Notes: a model not told the origin generated them from the sequence alone. Numbered from the stretch's first letter, positions 33,251 to 44,043 are shown. The stretch is DNA of 64,000 bases from Rana temporaria (GCF_905171775.1 NC_053494.1:155298115-155362114), one strand, 5' to 3'. Made by a program: numbers and translations.

Positions 33251-33485
33251 AATGGGGGATTATATAACGCCAACTGTTTGTGCAGTGCTTTGCAAAGTAA
33301 GATTTACCCATTAACTTTGCAAAATAAACATTTACTTTCCAACTGAACAGCCTCTATTCCTTTAGTAAATTGACCACATGAGGTAAGTTATTGGTATATA
33401 AGAATAAAAGAAGGTTTCTACTGTCAAATTATTTGTAGTCTCTATCAAATACAATTTTTCAGATCAGATTAGTTGACATATTGGT

Positions 33486-33790
33486 TGGATGCATAGGCGT
33501 GCGCACAGGGTGTGCCGGGCGTGCCCAGGCACACCCTAATCATTTTTCTATGCAGCACAGATTTCCCCTACCGCCCTGGCTCCCCACTCCTTCCCTCTGC
33601 AGAACCTCCGGCTTCCCTCCTCTCCTGCAGGCTGTTCCTGCGAAGATGTTTTAGCATGAGTGAGGGAAGGGGGCGGTAAATATGTATTTATCAGCCCCTT
33701 ACCCTTCTGAATGAACATGGTGAGTGATCGGTAGTGTGTGTTTGAGCTTTGGGGTGCACACCCTAATGCAATAGGCTGCGCACACCTTGG
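33486..33790. repeat. GCACACCCT-type interspersed repeat
   Basis: GCATAGGCGTGCGCACAGGGTGTGCC opens it, and the far side (GTGCACACCCTAATGCAATAGGCTGCGCACACC) pairs with 1170-1200. A fragment is also at 3145-3190. Confidence 0.6.
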
Positions 33791-34693
33791 GTTGGATGAA
33801 GAGACATTCGCTGACCTTCACCAACATCTGCATTGTCCTGTTCTTCAGCTGGAACAATAGCAGTATACATAGCGCTGCCAATGTGACATTCACCACTCTC
33901 TATGGTGAACCACGGAAACCACTGAGTGTGTATTCATTACACTGGAAATTGTATTTTGCCTTAAAGTGGTATTAAACCCAAAAGCAAACATTTAATACAG
34001 TGCAGTTTACCAATTCTTAGATGTTATGGCTGCATTTGTTTCCTTCTTTAGACTTTCTTTCTTCTATTTTAATCTGGTGATCCAGCCAACAAGTCTGTTT
34101 TTATTTTTCAAAGGCTCAAGTTTTTCAGCAGAATGTATCAGTTTACATGGTTGAGATAATCCACTTAATAAGAGCATGGGTGATTAAAATGATCACTGCT
34201 AAAATAATTTGCTGGAAGGAAATGTATCAAAACCAGAAGCTTCCCGAACGTCTAAAGAATGTCTATGGGCACTGACTTGAATTGAGGAGTTTGGTATGCT
34301 TTGGAAGCTGCCAATGTCTGTCAAGCATTGCTGGCCAGATCAATAGCAATGTAAAGTGTAGCAGAGCTCCTCAAAGCTTTTCTGACTTTTATGTGTGTAC
34401 TACACCATTTGTTTTTATTGGCTTTGGAATGTGTTTGAAAAACATTACCGTGATGTAAATGCTTGTTCTTTACACTGGTGAGAACAGGACCTCGTAAGCC
34501 GAAAAGTGGACACTGGTGTAATTGTGCACCTAGAGCTGGCCGTAGATGGTCCAACAGGGACTGGCCCGAGATGCTAACCATGTATGTATGGGCAAGCTGA
34601 ATGTACCCAAGTTGATCGATCAACTTGGGTGCGACCAGCCTGTTGGATTTTACTATTATTGCTGCTAGCTATCACTGTGTTCTCCTGGCGGGG
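33791..34693. other. No gene; TTAA-type MITE start at 33961
   Basis: TTAAAGTGGTATTAAACCCAAAAGCAAAC at 33961 is the inverse of the end at 49231-49497 (GTTTGCTTTTGGGTTTAAT), so a MITE begins here but its other end was not found. The frame at 33787-33975 was considered and not supported. A short inverted pair CCAAGTTGATCGATCAACTTGG is at about 34608-34629. Confidence 0.4.
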
Positions 34694-34701
34694 ACAGCTT
34701 C

Positions 34702-35346
34702 CAGGGCCGGCCTTTGGGGTGTGCGAGCTGTGCGGCCGCACAGGGCGCCATGGGCAAAAGGGGCGCCGTGCAGCCATCATAGCTCGCAGAATGTGAGTAG
34801 CAGTCAGTTACTCACATGATCATCACAGGAGTCCGACTCCTACCAATCACAGCAGCAGGCACTGCCAGGTCACCCTGCCCTGGGACAGGGTGAAGAGCAA
34901 CGCATCGACTGCGACACCTGAAAAAAATGGCTGCTGCTGCCCCCGATAGGCACACTGCGCATGAGCCGCCGCTGCTCGGGAAAGCCAGAAAACGCTTGAC
35001 TATTCTCAGGCAGAGGGCGCATGCGCAGTGGCGTCTAAGCGCCGGGCGGCGCAGGGCGCCACCGAAAGGTAAGTCAAACTGAGCCCCTGGCCCTGCATGC
35101 ATATACTTTTTCAGTTAAAAAGAAAAAATATTTACTTTTTATAGCCAGCCTACACACAGAAGGGGAGGAGGATATAAGGGACTTAAAATAATAATAAAAA
35201 AAAGAAGTAAAATACAATTATTATTTGTTATAAATATTTTTTTCCTCTTTGTGTATGTTTAGGTGACCAGGGGGCGAGGGGTGAAGATGGGGGGGCGCCA
35301 CAGGATTAGCTCGCACAGGGCGCCTGAACACCTAAGGCCGGCCCTG
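34702..35346 (+). mobile_element. hAT-type element (CAGGGCCGGCC ends) with NRF1-like motif and donor
   Basis: Perfect 8-bp duplication ACAGCTTC (34694-34701, 35347-35354). Ends CAGGGCCGGCCTTTGGGGTG / CACCTAAGGCCGGCCCTG; both sides also share GCTCGCACAGGGCGCC-like words. GCGCATGCGCA at 35017-35027 (NRF1 consensus) lies about 40 bp before AAAGGTAAGT (GTAAGT 35069-35074). Confidence 0.93.
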
Positions 35347-35372
35347 ACAGCTTCCCCCAACTGGGAGAACAC

Positions 35373-35539
35373 ATTGGGGTCGATTTACTAAAACTGAAGA
35401 GTGCTAAATCTGGTGCAGCTGAGCATGGTAGCCAATCAGCTTCTAACTTCAGCTTGTCCAATTAAGTTTTGGCAATAAAACCTGGAAGCGGATTGGTTTC
35501 TGTACAGAGCTGCACCAGTTTTAGTAAATCAACCCCAAT
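35373..35539. mobile_element. Short MITE, CATTGGGGTCGATTTACTAAA ends
   Basis: CATTGGGGTCGATTTACTAAAACTG / CAGTTTTAGTAAATCAACCCCAATG inverted ends (one base pair different). The interior has CCAATCAGCTTCT and GCGGATTGGTT facing each other. Relatives at 38625 and 24891. Confidence 0.88.
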
Positions 35540-36052
35540 GGCTCCACGGGAGGGATTCCCCCATCAACCATCAACACTGACCGTGATGGGGAATCGGGTG
35601 ATTTTATTTCCTGCAACCCGTGGTTGCAGGAAATAGAATTCCTCCGGTTATGGCTGGCTTAGGTCTGGGTAGACCATTTCCCTCTAGTATCTTCAAGTCG
35701 AATAATCAGTATCAGTTTTTTTATTCCAATTTTAATAAATGGGTTGTGTTGGTTGTCTGTATAGGAATGTGATGCAGAAATAAAATTACTTTAGGAAACC
35801 AACCCAAAGACAAAAATGTGTCTTCACAGAAGAAAAGACGCTGTTGTGGAACTACAAGTCCATGAATGCCCTCCTGTGTGCATCACCAGGAAACCTGAAT
35901 CTACACTTCCCATAGGACTGTATGGAGTTTCCAGTCATCCAGGAAGTATACACAAACCTAATGACATTTTTCCTGCAAAGACTCTTGAAACATGAACCAA
36001 ACACACCAATGACATCACCATCCTCGCCAATCCCACCCTGCGCTCTACTCAC
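35540..36052 (-). other. Start of inferred ITGA4 intron 2; no other feature
   Basis: Begins on the minus strand with the donor GTGAGT at 36052-36047. A short inverted pair AACTACAAGTCCATGAATGCC-like word near 35849 resembles the common 5' end of many repeats. No exon recognised. Confidence 0.5.
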
Positions 36053-36174
36053 CCACATCCATCGCCTCGCAGCTCCCATTGATGTTATCTCCAATCTTAC
36101 ATTTGAAAATTCCTCCGGGGTTGCTAATATTGGGCCGGGTAGTCTGGTTGGCTTTTGGGGCTCCAACAATCATC
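36053..36174 (-). CDS. ITGA4: Integrin alpha-4 (ITGA4), exon 2 (internal coding exon)
   Basis: The minus-strand exon is 122 nt. It opens after TCCTTTTCTATCCCAG and its first G completes the Trp codon split at the end of exon 1 (TG|G). It then reads MIVGAPKANQ ... GGIFKCKIGDN ... CEAMDV and ends one base into the next codon before the donor GTGAGT. VGAP followed by NPGGIFKC is the first FG-GAP blade of the beta-propeller in alpha-4/alpha-9 integrins, the subgroup without an inserted I domain. The layout matches human ITGA4 (LLVGAPTANW ... NPGAIYRCRIG). Three N-glycosylation sequons (NQT, NIS, NGS) are visible. Alpha-4 pairs with beta-1 or beta-7 at the cell surface of leukocytes and other cells and binds VCAM-1, fibronectin CS-1 and MAdCAM-1. 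No in-frame stop. ITGA9 is less likely. Confidence 0.9.
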
Positions 36175-36289
36175 CTGGGATAGAAAAGGACTTGATAAAA
36201 ATTCTTTCTACACTATATCAAATAAACGTTTAATCACATTCAGAGCGAAGGAAAGGCCGCATATAACAGGAGCAGCGGAGGATGCATTG

Positions 36290-36850
36290 CCCATCACAGG
36301 CCCAGAGACACGGCGGCGCATCTCCAGATACGCCGTCGTATCTCTGAGTCTGAGCCGTCGTATCTATACGCCTGATTTACGCTGGCCGCTAGGGGCGTGT
36401 ACGCTGATTTACGCCTAGAAATATGTAAATCAGCTAGATACGCAAATTCACGAACGTAAGCCCGGCCGACGCAGAACAGATACGCCGTTTACATTAGGCT
36501 TTTTCCGGCGTACAGTTACCCCTGCTATATGAGGCGTACAATGTTAAGTATGGACGTCGTTCCCGCGTCGAATTTTAAAAATTTTGCGTCGTTTGCATAA
36601 GTCGTTCGCGAATAGGGCTGGGCGTCATTTACGTTCACGTCAAAAGCATTGGCTTCTTGCGGGTTAATTCGGAGCATGCGCACTGGGATACTTTCACGGA
36701 CGGCGCATGTGCTGTTCGTAAAAAGCGTCATTTATGTGGGGGTCACATACAATTAACATAACACACGCCCACATCTACCACATTTGAATTAGGCGGGCCT
36801 ACGCCGGCCTATTTACGCTACGCCGCCGCAACTGCTTCCAGCTGTTGAGC
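36290..36850. mobile_element. TACG-word MITE, partial, in ITGA4 intron 1
   Basis: CGGCGCATCTCCAGATACGCCGTCGTATCTC and CCGCTAGGGGCGTGTACGCTGATTTACG match the elements at 37191 and 47933. TTTGAATTAGGCGGGCCTACG and GCTACGCCGCCGCAACT close the recognisable part. Termini are eroded. It lies about 115 bp upstream of exon 2 in the intron. Confidence 0.75.
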
Positions 36851-37190
36851 CTATGATTGCATGCCATTGCCTGCATTAGGCTGTTGCGTTGCAGTAACAC
36901 GTGTTGGTGCGTGCGTCACCACAAAAGCAACAACTCATGTTGTGCATGTTGGTGCACCAAAGTGCCATTTATCCTTAGGGCTGACTCACACCAGCAGCCA
37001 CACTGGTACCAAGGCCACTGATGTGTGCTGGGGTGACACAGTGCTAAAGCGGAAATCTCAGCGCATCGCGATGATTATAGTGTTTTTTGGTGCAATTTGA
37101 TGTGGTAGAAAGCCCGTCCAAATGAATAGGCTGTTTAAACGCAGAACACACCTTATTCCTATATGATCATAATACTGTGCTTTATACTAT
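36851..37190. other. Intron 1 sequence, nothing recognised
   Basis: GTTG/CACC-rich short words without clear inverted ends. Confidence 0.35.
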
Positions 37191-38240
37191 TAGCTAGATT
37201 CAGAAAGAGCTAGGCTCCATTCACACCTAGGCAGACAAATTTGCGGCGTTTTGTCGCCGCAAATCGCGGTACAAATAGCGGCGTTTTGTACCCCCGATTT
37301 GCGGCGACAAAACGCAGGTATTGTCCGCCTAGATGTGCCCCAGATTGACCCCCTCTATGGAGATGCTTCCCATCTCCTAGCCGAACGCCGAAAGCCGCCT
37401 GAAAAAAAGGTCCGGGACGTTCAGCGTGGAGATGTGAACCATCTCCATAGAGGGACATGTGTTTTCGTCCCTCTGGCGGCAGCGGCGTAGCACTACAGGC
37501 GTAAAAACGCCTAGGTGTGAATGGGGGCTTAAGCCGGCGTATCAGTATATACGCCGGTGTAACTCTGAATCTGCGCCGTCGTACATTTAAGTGTATTCTC
37601 AAATTGAGATACACTTAAATGTAGCTAAGATACGACTGCCTGCGCCTTCGAATCTTAGCTGTCTAGTTCCGCCGGCCGCTAGGGGCGTGAACGCTGATTT
37701 ACACCTAGAATGCGTAAATCAGCGAGATACGCCTATTCACGAACGTACGCTTGCCCGTCGCAGTAAAGATACGCCGTTTACGTAAGGCGTTTTCAGGCGT
37801 AAGGCTAGTCCAACAAAAAGCTGGCCTAGCCAATGTTAAGTATGGGCGTCGTTCCCGCGTCGAATTTTGAAAATTTTACGTCGTTTGCGTAAGTCGTCTG
37901 TGAATGGGGCTGGACGTAATTTATGTTCACGTCGAAACCAATAAGTCCCTGCGGCGTACTTTGGAGCAATGCACACTGGGATATGTCCACGGACGGCGCA
38001 TGCGCCGTTCGTTAAATATGTCAATCGGGTCGGGTCATGAATCATTAACATAAAACACGCCCCCCTGTTCCTCATTTGAATTAGGCGCGCTTAGGCCGGC
38101 ACATTTACGCTACGCCGCCGTAACTTAGGATGCAAGTACTTTGTGAATACAGCACTTGCCTCTCTAACTTACGGCGGCGTAGCGTAAATACGATACGCTA
38201 CGCCGGCTCAAACATACGCCGCCCTACGTGAATCCAGCTA
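37191..38240. mobile_element. TACG-word MITE with a nested MITE near its left end
   Basis: TAGCTAGATTCAGAAAGAGCT (left) and CTACGTGAATCCAGCTA (right) are imperfect inverted ends. Inside are GCCGGCGTATCAGTATATACGCC, CCGCTAGGGGCGTGAACG, and the pair TACGCTACGCCGCCGTAACTTA / TAACTTACGGCGGCGTAGCGTA (about 38105-38180). The nested element is at 37210-37532. Confidence 0.88.
37210..37532. mobile_element. Nested MITE, GCGGCGTTTTGTCGCCGC type
   Basis: AGGCTCCATTCACACCTAGGCAG / CGCCTAGGTGTGAATGGGGGCTT ends. Shares GCGGCGTTTTGTCGCCGCAAATCGCGG and CCCTCTATGGAGATGCTTCCCATCTCC with 23484-23812. Confidence 0.88.
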
Positions 38241-38272
38241 TATATGATTATAATATTACATATTGTACTATA

Positions 38273-38416
38273 CAGTAAAACCTTGGTTTGAGAGTACGGA
38301 ACAAATCATCTGAGTTTCCATTATTTCGTATGGGGAAATTCGCTTTGCTATACAAGTGCTTTGGACTACAAGCATGTTTCTGCAACGAATTATGGTCGCA
38401 ATCCAAGGTTTTACTG
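38273..38416. mobile_element. Short Tc1/mariner-like MITE in ITGA4 intron 1
   Basis: TA at 38271-38272 and 38417-38418. CAGTAAAACCTTGGTTTGAGAG / GCAATCCAAGGTTTTACTG ends. A 144-bp deletion derivative of the family at 6723-7414. Confidence 0.92.
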
Positions 38417-38419
38417 TAT

Positions 38420-40250
38420 ACTGTAATATAATGTTTGCATACTATATAATAACTATATAATATAATAACTATACTACCGTATACAACTATACTATACTGT
38501 ATTGATTATACTATATGATTATAATACCGTGCATTATACTGTATGATTTTAGTGTCGTGCATTATACCATATTATTATAATACTATGCATTATACTATAT
38601 GATTACTATACTGTGTAAATATACTGGGGGGTTATGACACTGATGCTGCCAGAATCTGAAGCAGCTGTGCATGGCAACCAATCAGCTTCTCCCTAAATGT
38701 TGTAAACTTAACAGAACAAGCTGAAGATAGAAGTGGATTGGTTGCCATGCACAGCTGCTTCAGATTATGCCTATTCCAGATGTGATAAAGTTTCCCCATT
38801 GTATAATTATTACACTGTGCATTATATTGTAGGATTATAATATATAATACTGTGTATTGTAATGTTAGATAATAAAAGGCATAATATTATCTGATTATAA
38901 TACTGTACATTATATTGTAGGATTATAATACTATACTGTGTAGTGCAATGCATGATTTAAATATTTTGCATTATATTGTTTGATTATAATACTGCATATT
39001 ATATTGTATGATTATAATACTGTGTAGTGCAATGCGTGATTATAATACTGTGTAGTGCAATGCATGATTAAAATAGTTTGCATTATATTTTCTGATTATA
39101 ATACTGTACATTATATTGTAGGATTATAATACTATACTGTGTAGTGCAATGCATGATTAGAATATTTTGCATTATATTGTATGATTACAGTACTGTGTAG
39201 TGCAATGCATGATTTAAATATGTTGCATTATATTGTATGATTATAATATATAATACTGTGTATTGTAATGTTAGATAATAAAAGGCATAATATTATCTGA
39301 TTATAATACTGTACATTATATTGTAGGATTATAATACTATACTGTGTAGTGCAATGCATGATTAGAATATTTTGCATTATATTGTATGATTATAATATTG
39401 TGTAGTGCAATGCATGATTATAATGCTGTATAGTGCAATGCATTATTAGAATATTTTGCATTATATTGTAGGATTATAATACTGTGTAGTGCAATGCATG
39501 ATTATAATGCTGTATAGTGCAATGCATTATTAGAATATTTTGCATTATATTGTAGGATTATAATACTGTGTAGTGCAATGCATGATTAGAATATTTTGCA
39601 TTACATTGTATGATTATAATACTGTGTAGGGAAATGCACAATTATAATACAGTGCATTATATTGTAGGATTATAATACTTTACATTACATTCAATGATTA
39701 TAATACTGTGTAGTGCAATGCATGATAATAATACTACACATTATATTGTATGATTATAATACAATGCATGATTAGAATATTTTGCATCATATTGTATGAT
39801 TATAATACTGTGTAGTGCAATGCATGATTATAATACTGTATAGTGCAATGCATGATTAGAATATTTTGCATTACATTGTATGATTATAATACTGTGTAGG
39901 GCAATGCATGATAATAATACTGCACATTATATTGTATGATTATAATACTGTGTAGTGCAATGCATGATTCGAATATTTTGCATTATATTGTATAATTATA
40001 ATACTGTGTAGGGCAATGCATGATTATAATACAGTGCATTATATAGTAGGATTATAATACTTTGCATTACATTCAATGATTATAATACTGTGTAGTGCAA
40101 TGCATGATAATAATACTGCACATTATATTGTATGATTATAATACTGTGTAGTGCAATGCAGAATTATAATGCTGTACTTTATATTGTAGGATTATAATAA
40201 TGTGCAAAAAAATTGTTTCATTCTAATACTGTACATTATTTTGTATTCTA
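38420..40250. repeat. AT-rich minisatellite in ITGA4 intron 1 (about 28/57-bp units)
   Basis: Dozens of copies of TGATTATAATACTGTGTAGTGCAATGCATGATTAGAATATTTTGCATTATATTGTA, whole or in halves, with blocks such as 38880-38940 repeated near 39296 at higher order. A different MITE (38625-38803) is embedded near the left end. No coding content. The array makes up nearly half of intron 1. Confidence 0.92.
38625..38803. mobile_element. Palindromic MITE inside the minisatellite
   Basis: GAATCTGAAGCAGCTGTGCATGGCAACCAATC pairs with GATTGGTTGCCATGCACAGCTGCTTCAGATT. Related by CCAATCAGCTTCT to the element at 35373. Confidence 0.75.
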
Positions 40251-40303
40251 CTGATGAATTCTAAACAGAAAAAGTCAATGAGAATCCAGCAGCATTCACT
40301 GAC

Positions 40304-40518
40304 CATTTCTCAGTCCCATAGCTGTGCAGGATGACAGAATAACCAAACAGAGATCCACTGGGTCCTTGGAAGATCATAGGGCTGGACTCATCGATGTTAT
40401 AAGCTCCAGCAGCAGGAAGAGTCACCCAGATGAAGGTACAGATGTGGCTGAGGGTGATCAGTGCTCCGGCTGTCCTCCTCCCCATCCTCCTGGGACTTGT
40501 AGAAGTAACTTTGTACAT
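40304..40518 (-). CDS. ITGA4: Integrin alpha-4 (ITGA4), exon 1 (signal peptide and N-terminus)
   Basis: The minus-strand frame gives a signal peptide with hydrophobic core ALITLSHICTFIWVTL and a likely cut after AAGA. The mature start is YNIDESSPMIFQGP, then SGSLFGYSVILHSYGTEKW. Human alpha-4 has YNVD ... LFGYSVVLHSHG ... RW at this place; alpha-9 has YNLD ... FFGYAV, so alpha-4 fits better. The exon stops inside the Trp codon (TG|GTCAGT; donor at 40303-40298). Its C at +3 makes it a non-ideal donor, but the phase matches exon 2. Start choice: ATG at 40518 (39-residue leader, A at -3) or ATG at 40485 (28-residue leader MGRRTAG..., G at +4). The frame is also open upstream to an ATG at 40647, which would give an unusually long leader. 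The rest of the receptor lies outside the window. Confidence 0.9.
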
Positions 40519-40900
40519 TGTGAGGGATGATGCTGCTGATCCTGAGCTCCTGTGATTGCACTGAGGATCCAGCAGCAGCCCATCACTCTCATTGTATGCA
40601 GACGGATGGGTGTAGTTGGTGTCGGAGCCCCGCCCACAGCCCAGCACACAACTTCTCTAAGTTTAGGAGAGTTGGAGGACGACCCCCCCTGCAATTCATC
40701 ATCATCAGCACTGAAGGCGATCACTGGGGGCACACAGAGAATGGAGCTCCTTTGTAATTACAGCCATGATGTAGAATTACTGTACAACTCATTACCATTT
40801 CCGATTGGCTACTGGGAAAAAAGATCAGCTATTTATTTGCCTTTCAAATGCTTCATTACAGGGCTGACTGACCCCATCTGAAGACAGGACACCAATGTGA
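40519..40900 (-). promoter_or_regulatory. ITGA4: Candidate ITGA4 5' UTR and proximal promoter
   Basis: Upstream of the start on the minus strand are a GC-box-like GCCCCGCCCA (plus 40627-40636) and a CCAAT box (ATTGG at plus 40804-40808). There is no convincing TATA box at a normal distance; TTTATTTGCC near 40834 could read as a weak AT-rich element. The segment lacks the MITE words that fill its surroundings, as expected for a kept promoter. The transcription start cannot be set from sequence alone. Confidence 0.5.
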
Positions 40901-41148
40901 TGTAATGCAGCTCACTGGGGCTCATTCACTACAATTGTGTCAGCTGCGTTGGACAGCTTCGAAACGCAACTCGCCTTATGTCCGCCGCGTTGGTGTGCGC
41001 TGGGACAAAAAATAGGACATGCTGCATTTTTACGTAAAAATGAATGAAATTTTGTGACATCTCAATAAAATTCAAAAAAAGTAAACAGTCCTTCCACAGC
41101 GCAGGCCAAGTGGTGTGCATTACACAAAGCATACCCATGGGTGTGAAC
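40901..41148. other. Short gap upstream of ITGA4
   Basis: Nothing recognised beyond possible MITE remnants (GGGCTCATTCACTACAATTG). Confidence 0.3.
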
Positions 41149-41602
41149 TTAAAGCGGTTCTCCACCCTAAAGTGAAGTCGCGCTAAACGGCACCCCCCCC
41201 CCCTCCGGTGTCACATTTGACACCTTTCAGGGGGAGGGGGGTGCAGATACCTGTCTAAAGACAGGTATTTGCACCCACTTCCGGCATTCACGGGCAAAAG
41301 ACGGGCATTGCGTCACATCCCGTCGCCCCCCCCCGTTGTGTGCTGGGAACACTTGGCTCCCAGCACACAGCGGGAGCCAATCGGCGGGCGCAGCGCGACT
41401 CGCGCATGCGCCATAGGGAACCTGGGCAGTGAAGCCGGAGCGCTTCACTTCCTGGTTCCCTCAGCGTGGATGGAGGGGGGAGCAGCAGGGTGACGAGCGA
41501 TCGCTCCAGGACAGGTAAGTGTCCTAATATTAAAAGTCAGCAGCTGCAGTATTTGTAGCTGCTGGCTTTTAATATTTTTTTTTGGCGCAACATCCGCTTT
41601 AA
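41149..41602 (+). mobile_element. TTAA-type transposon, family A, copy 3 (complete)
   Basis: TTAA at both ends (41149-41152, 41599-41602). Inside: CCAAT at 41377-41381, NRF1-like CGCGCATGCGCC at 41401-41412, CACTTCCTGG ETS-like, then ATG at 41470 and GGACAGGTAAGTG (GTAAGT 41515-41520). Unlike copy 2, the small frame from that ATG meets a stop after seven codons. Confidence 0.88.
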
Positions 41603-41693
41603 AAAGGAACTCCACTTTTGTTGAGAAAAAAAACATTCCCCTCTGGGTGATCTATGTCAGTGTTTCTCAACCTTTTTTCAGAAGAGGCATTCT

Positions 41694-43196
41694 TTAACCA
41701 CTTCAATGCCAGGCACTTACACCCCCTTCCTGCCCAAGCCAATTTTCAGCTTTCTGTGCTGTCGCTGTTTAAATGACAATTGCGCGGTCATGCTACACTG
41801 TACCCAAACAGAAGTTTTATCATTTGGTTCCCACAAATAGAGCTTTCTTTTGGTGGTATTTTTTCAAATATGCAGTTTTTATTTTTTGCTAAACAAATAA
41901 AAACAGACCAAAAATCTTAAAAAAAATTACGTTTTTATTTTGTTTCTGTTATAAAATGTTGTAAATAAGTAAGTTTTCTCCTTCACTGATGGGCACTGAT
42001 AAGGCGGCGCTGACAAGGCAGCGCCAATGAGATGGCACTGATGGGCACTGATATGCGGCACTAATGGGCACTGATGGGTGGCACTGATATGCAGCACTGA
42101 TGGACATACGAAGAAAGAGGAAAGGTCTGGTGTCCCCAGTGACACACTTCCATCCCTGTTACATAAAGTCAAAACAAAAGGATTCGCCCCGGGACTTTAA
42201 ATGAAGTGGGCAACGTTTCCGCCAGTAAAAATAACAGTATTGTATAGTATATCATTTATTCCAGTAAAATTGTTTACATGCGTAGAGTAAAAATGTTACA
42301 TACATAACACCAACAATTGCCAATTGAAACAATACATAGACAGTAAATATTAATACACAAGTATAGTAGTGGACAGAGTAAACGGGCATCATACTACCCG
42401 ACCAGCCTAGTTTCGCAAGATCCAGCTCGCTCTTCAGGGGTGTGTAACACTGTACCTAGGATGAAAAAGTATATGTTTGGCAATCTGGCATAGTATTAGT
42501 TGTAAAGGCACAGGGCAGGAGGGGTTGTAAGTACTGATGGACATTGACAGGCGGCACTGATAGGTGACACTGATGGGCACTGAAAAGCTGCAATGATGGG
42601 TACTTATGGGTGGCACTGATAGGCGGCACTGATGGGTACTGATAGGCGGCACTGATGGACATTGATACATGGCACTGATATGCGGCACTGATATGCATCC
42701 CTGGTGGCCCTGGTGGGAATTTTGAGTGGGCACTGGTTGGCAGGAGCCTGGGCATTGATTAGCAGCTGCCTTGGCACAGATTGGCATTTCCCTGGTGGTC
42801 TAGGTGGCATACCTGGTGGTCCAGTGTGGATGGCCATCCCTGGTAGTCCTGGCGGCATGCTAGTTGTCCTGGGCAGGCATCCAAGGGGAGGATGTGCTGA
42901 TAAACAATCAATACAGACCCTCCCTGTCAGGAGAGCAGCCAATCGTCTCTCCTCCACTCACGTCTGTCAGGTGCGAGTGAGGAAAAGCCGATCAACGGCT
43001 TTCCCTGTTTACATTGCGATCAGCCTTGATTGGACATGGTTGATCACGTGGTAAATGGCCTCCGTCGGAGGCTCTTTACCGAGATCGGTGTAGCGGTGTG
43101 TCAGACTGACACACCGATCGCCGCGATGCACGCCCCCACGGGCACACGGTGGCTGTTATCCTGTCAGGTCAGGATAACCGGGTGGGAAGTGGTTAA
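41694..43196. mobile_element. TTAA-type element nested in the hAT
   Basis: TTAACCACTTCAATGCC at the left and GGTGGGAAGTGGTTAA at the right, with TTAA on both edges. The interior has tandem GGCACTGATGGGCACTGATA units at about 41985-42105 and 42545-42700, themselves split by an insertion. Confidence 0.88.
42108..42532. mobile_element. Third-level insertion with 12-bp flanking repeat
   Basis: Bracketed by ACTGATGGACAT (42096-42107 and 42533-42544), a length typical of a retroposon duplication. The word is close to the local tandem unit, so chance is possible. The content (GTTTCGCAAGATCCAGCTCG near 42410) is unlike the surrounding array and resembles the GCGAAAC...CTTCA motif elsewhere in the window. 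No frame. Confidence 0.55.
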
Positions 43197-43526
43197 AATT
43201 ATGGACACTCTGGAGGCACCCCATTCTAAAATGTAACAAAACTATTCTAATAGCTTTACACAATGCAGCAACATCCACACAACGTTAGAGGTGATTTATT
43301 CTTCCAAAGCAAATACACTTTTGCACACTGGTACTGACTAGTGTTCCAATGTTTCTCCTGTCCCTCAATGTCTCCCTATATGTCAGCTAATGTGTCCCCA
43401 ATGCTGACGGAGAGGGTCAAGGGAGGGTCAAACAAGGATGTTGTGGAGGCAACAGACATCCTCCCTATTAACTGATAACATCATTGGATGTTAGAATGCC
43501 AGTGTCTAGAAAGTAATAATGGTGTA

Positions 43527-43980
43527 TAGCAGTGGCGGCCGAGGGTCATTTTTTTGGGGGGCGGCAAACAGTTCAGCCCCCCCCCCCTGATTGGTTGGTC
43601 GGCCGGTGCACTTACCCCATCCATAGTGGCATCATAGCGACGGGCATCACAAGCCTCTTCTCCTTTCCCTGCTCAGCGACTTCCGTCTCTCCCCTCCTCC
43701 TTTTCGGACAATTGGGAAACGGGTCTCAGACCTGCTTCCTGATTGGCGGAGAAGAGATTCAGTGTGAGAATAGTGAATATTAATTCGCTATTCTCACACA
43801 CCTGGGTGGGCTTCGTTAGCATTCTCTGCGGCCTGAGCCCACCCAATTTTGAAGCCTCTTAGAGCCTCTGGTGCTTCAAAAAAACACCCACCCCGCATTG
43901 GAATTCATGCATCCGGCATACTGAAAGGGTGTATAATGAAAACCCATGGCTTGTATACAATTTTTGATACATTTTTAGCC
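43527..43980. mobile_element. CAGTGGCGG hAT-family fragment nested in the hAT
   Basis: Begins CAGTGGCGGCCGAGGGTCATTTTTTTGGGGGGCGG, like the ends at 25363 and 51504. The right end and duplication could not be found. Includes the pair AGTGAATATTAATTCGCTATTCTCACA (about 43771-43797). Confidence 0.6.
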
Positions 43981-44043
43981 ATTTTGCCAAGGCACCTCCT
44001 AAGAAACCTCAAGGCACCCTGGGTGAAAAAGGCTGATCTATGT

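Larger units (their letters stand above)
41658..44035. mobile_element. hAT-type element, outermost layer of a nested stack
   Basis: Perfect 8-bp duplication ATCTATGT (41650-41657, 44036-44043). Left CAGTGTTTCTCAACC, right GGGTGAAAAAGGCTG. Its own sequence is seen at 41658-41693, about 43197-43526 and about 43980-44035; the rest is later insertions. Its interior word CAACAGACATCCTCC is shared with 30605-30690. Confidence 0.9.

Noticed and set aside
33787..33975. 62-codon plus frame with two apparent N-glycosylation sequons
   Set aside because: Begins within an interspersed repeat and ends in a TTAA-type MITE start; no splice sites or family match seen.
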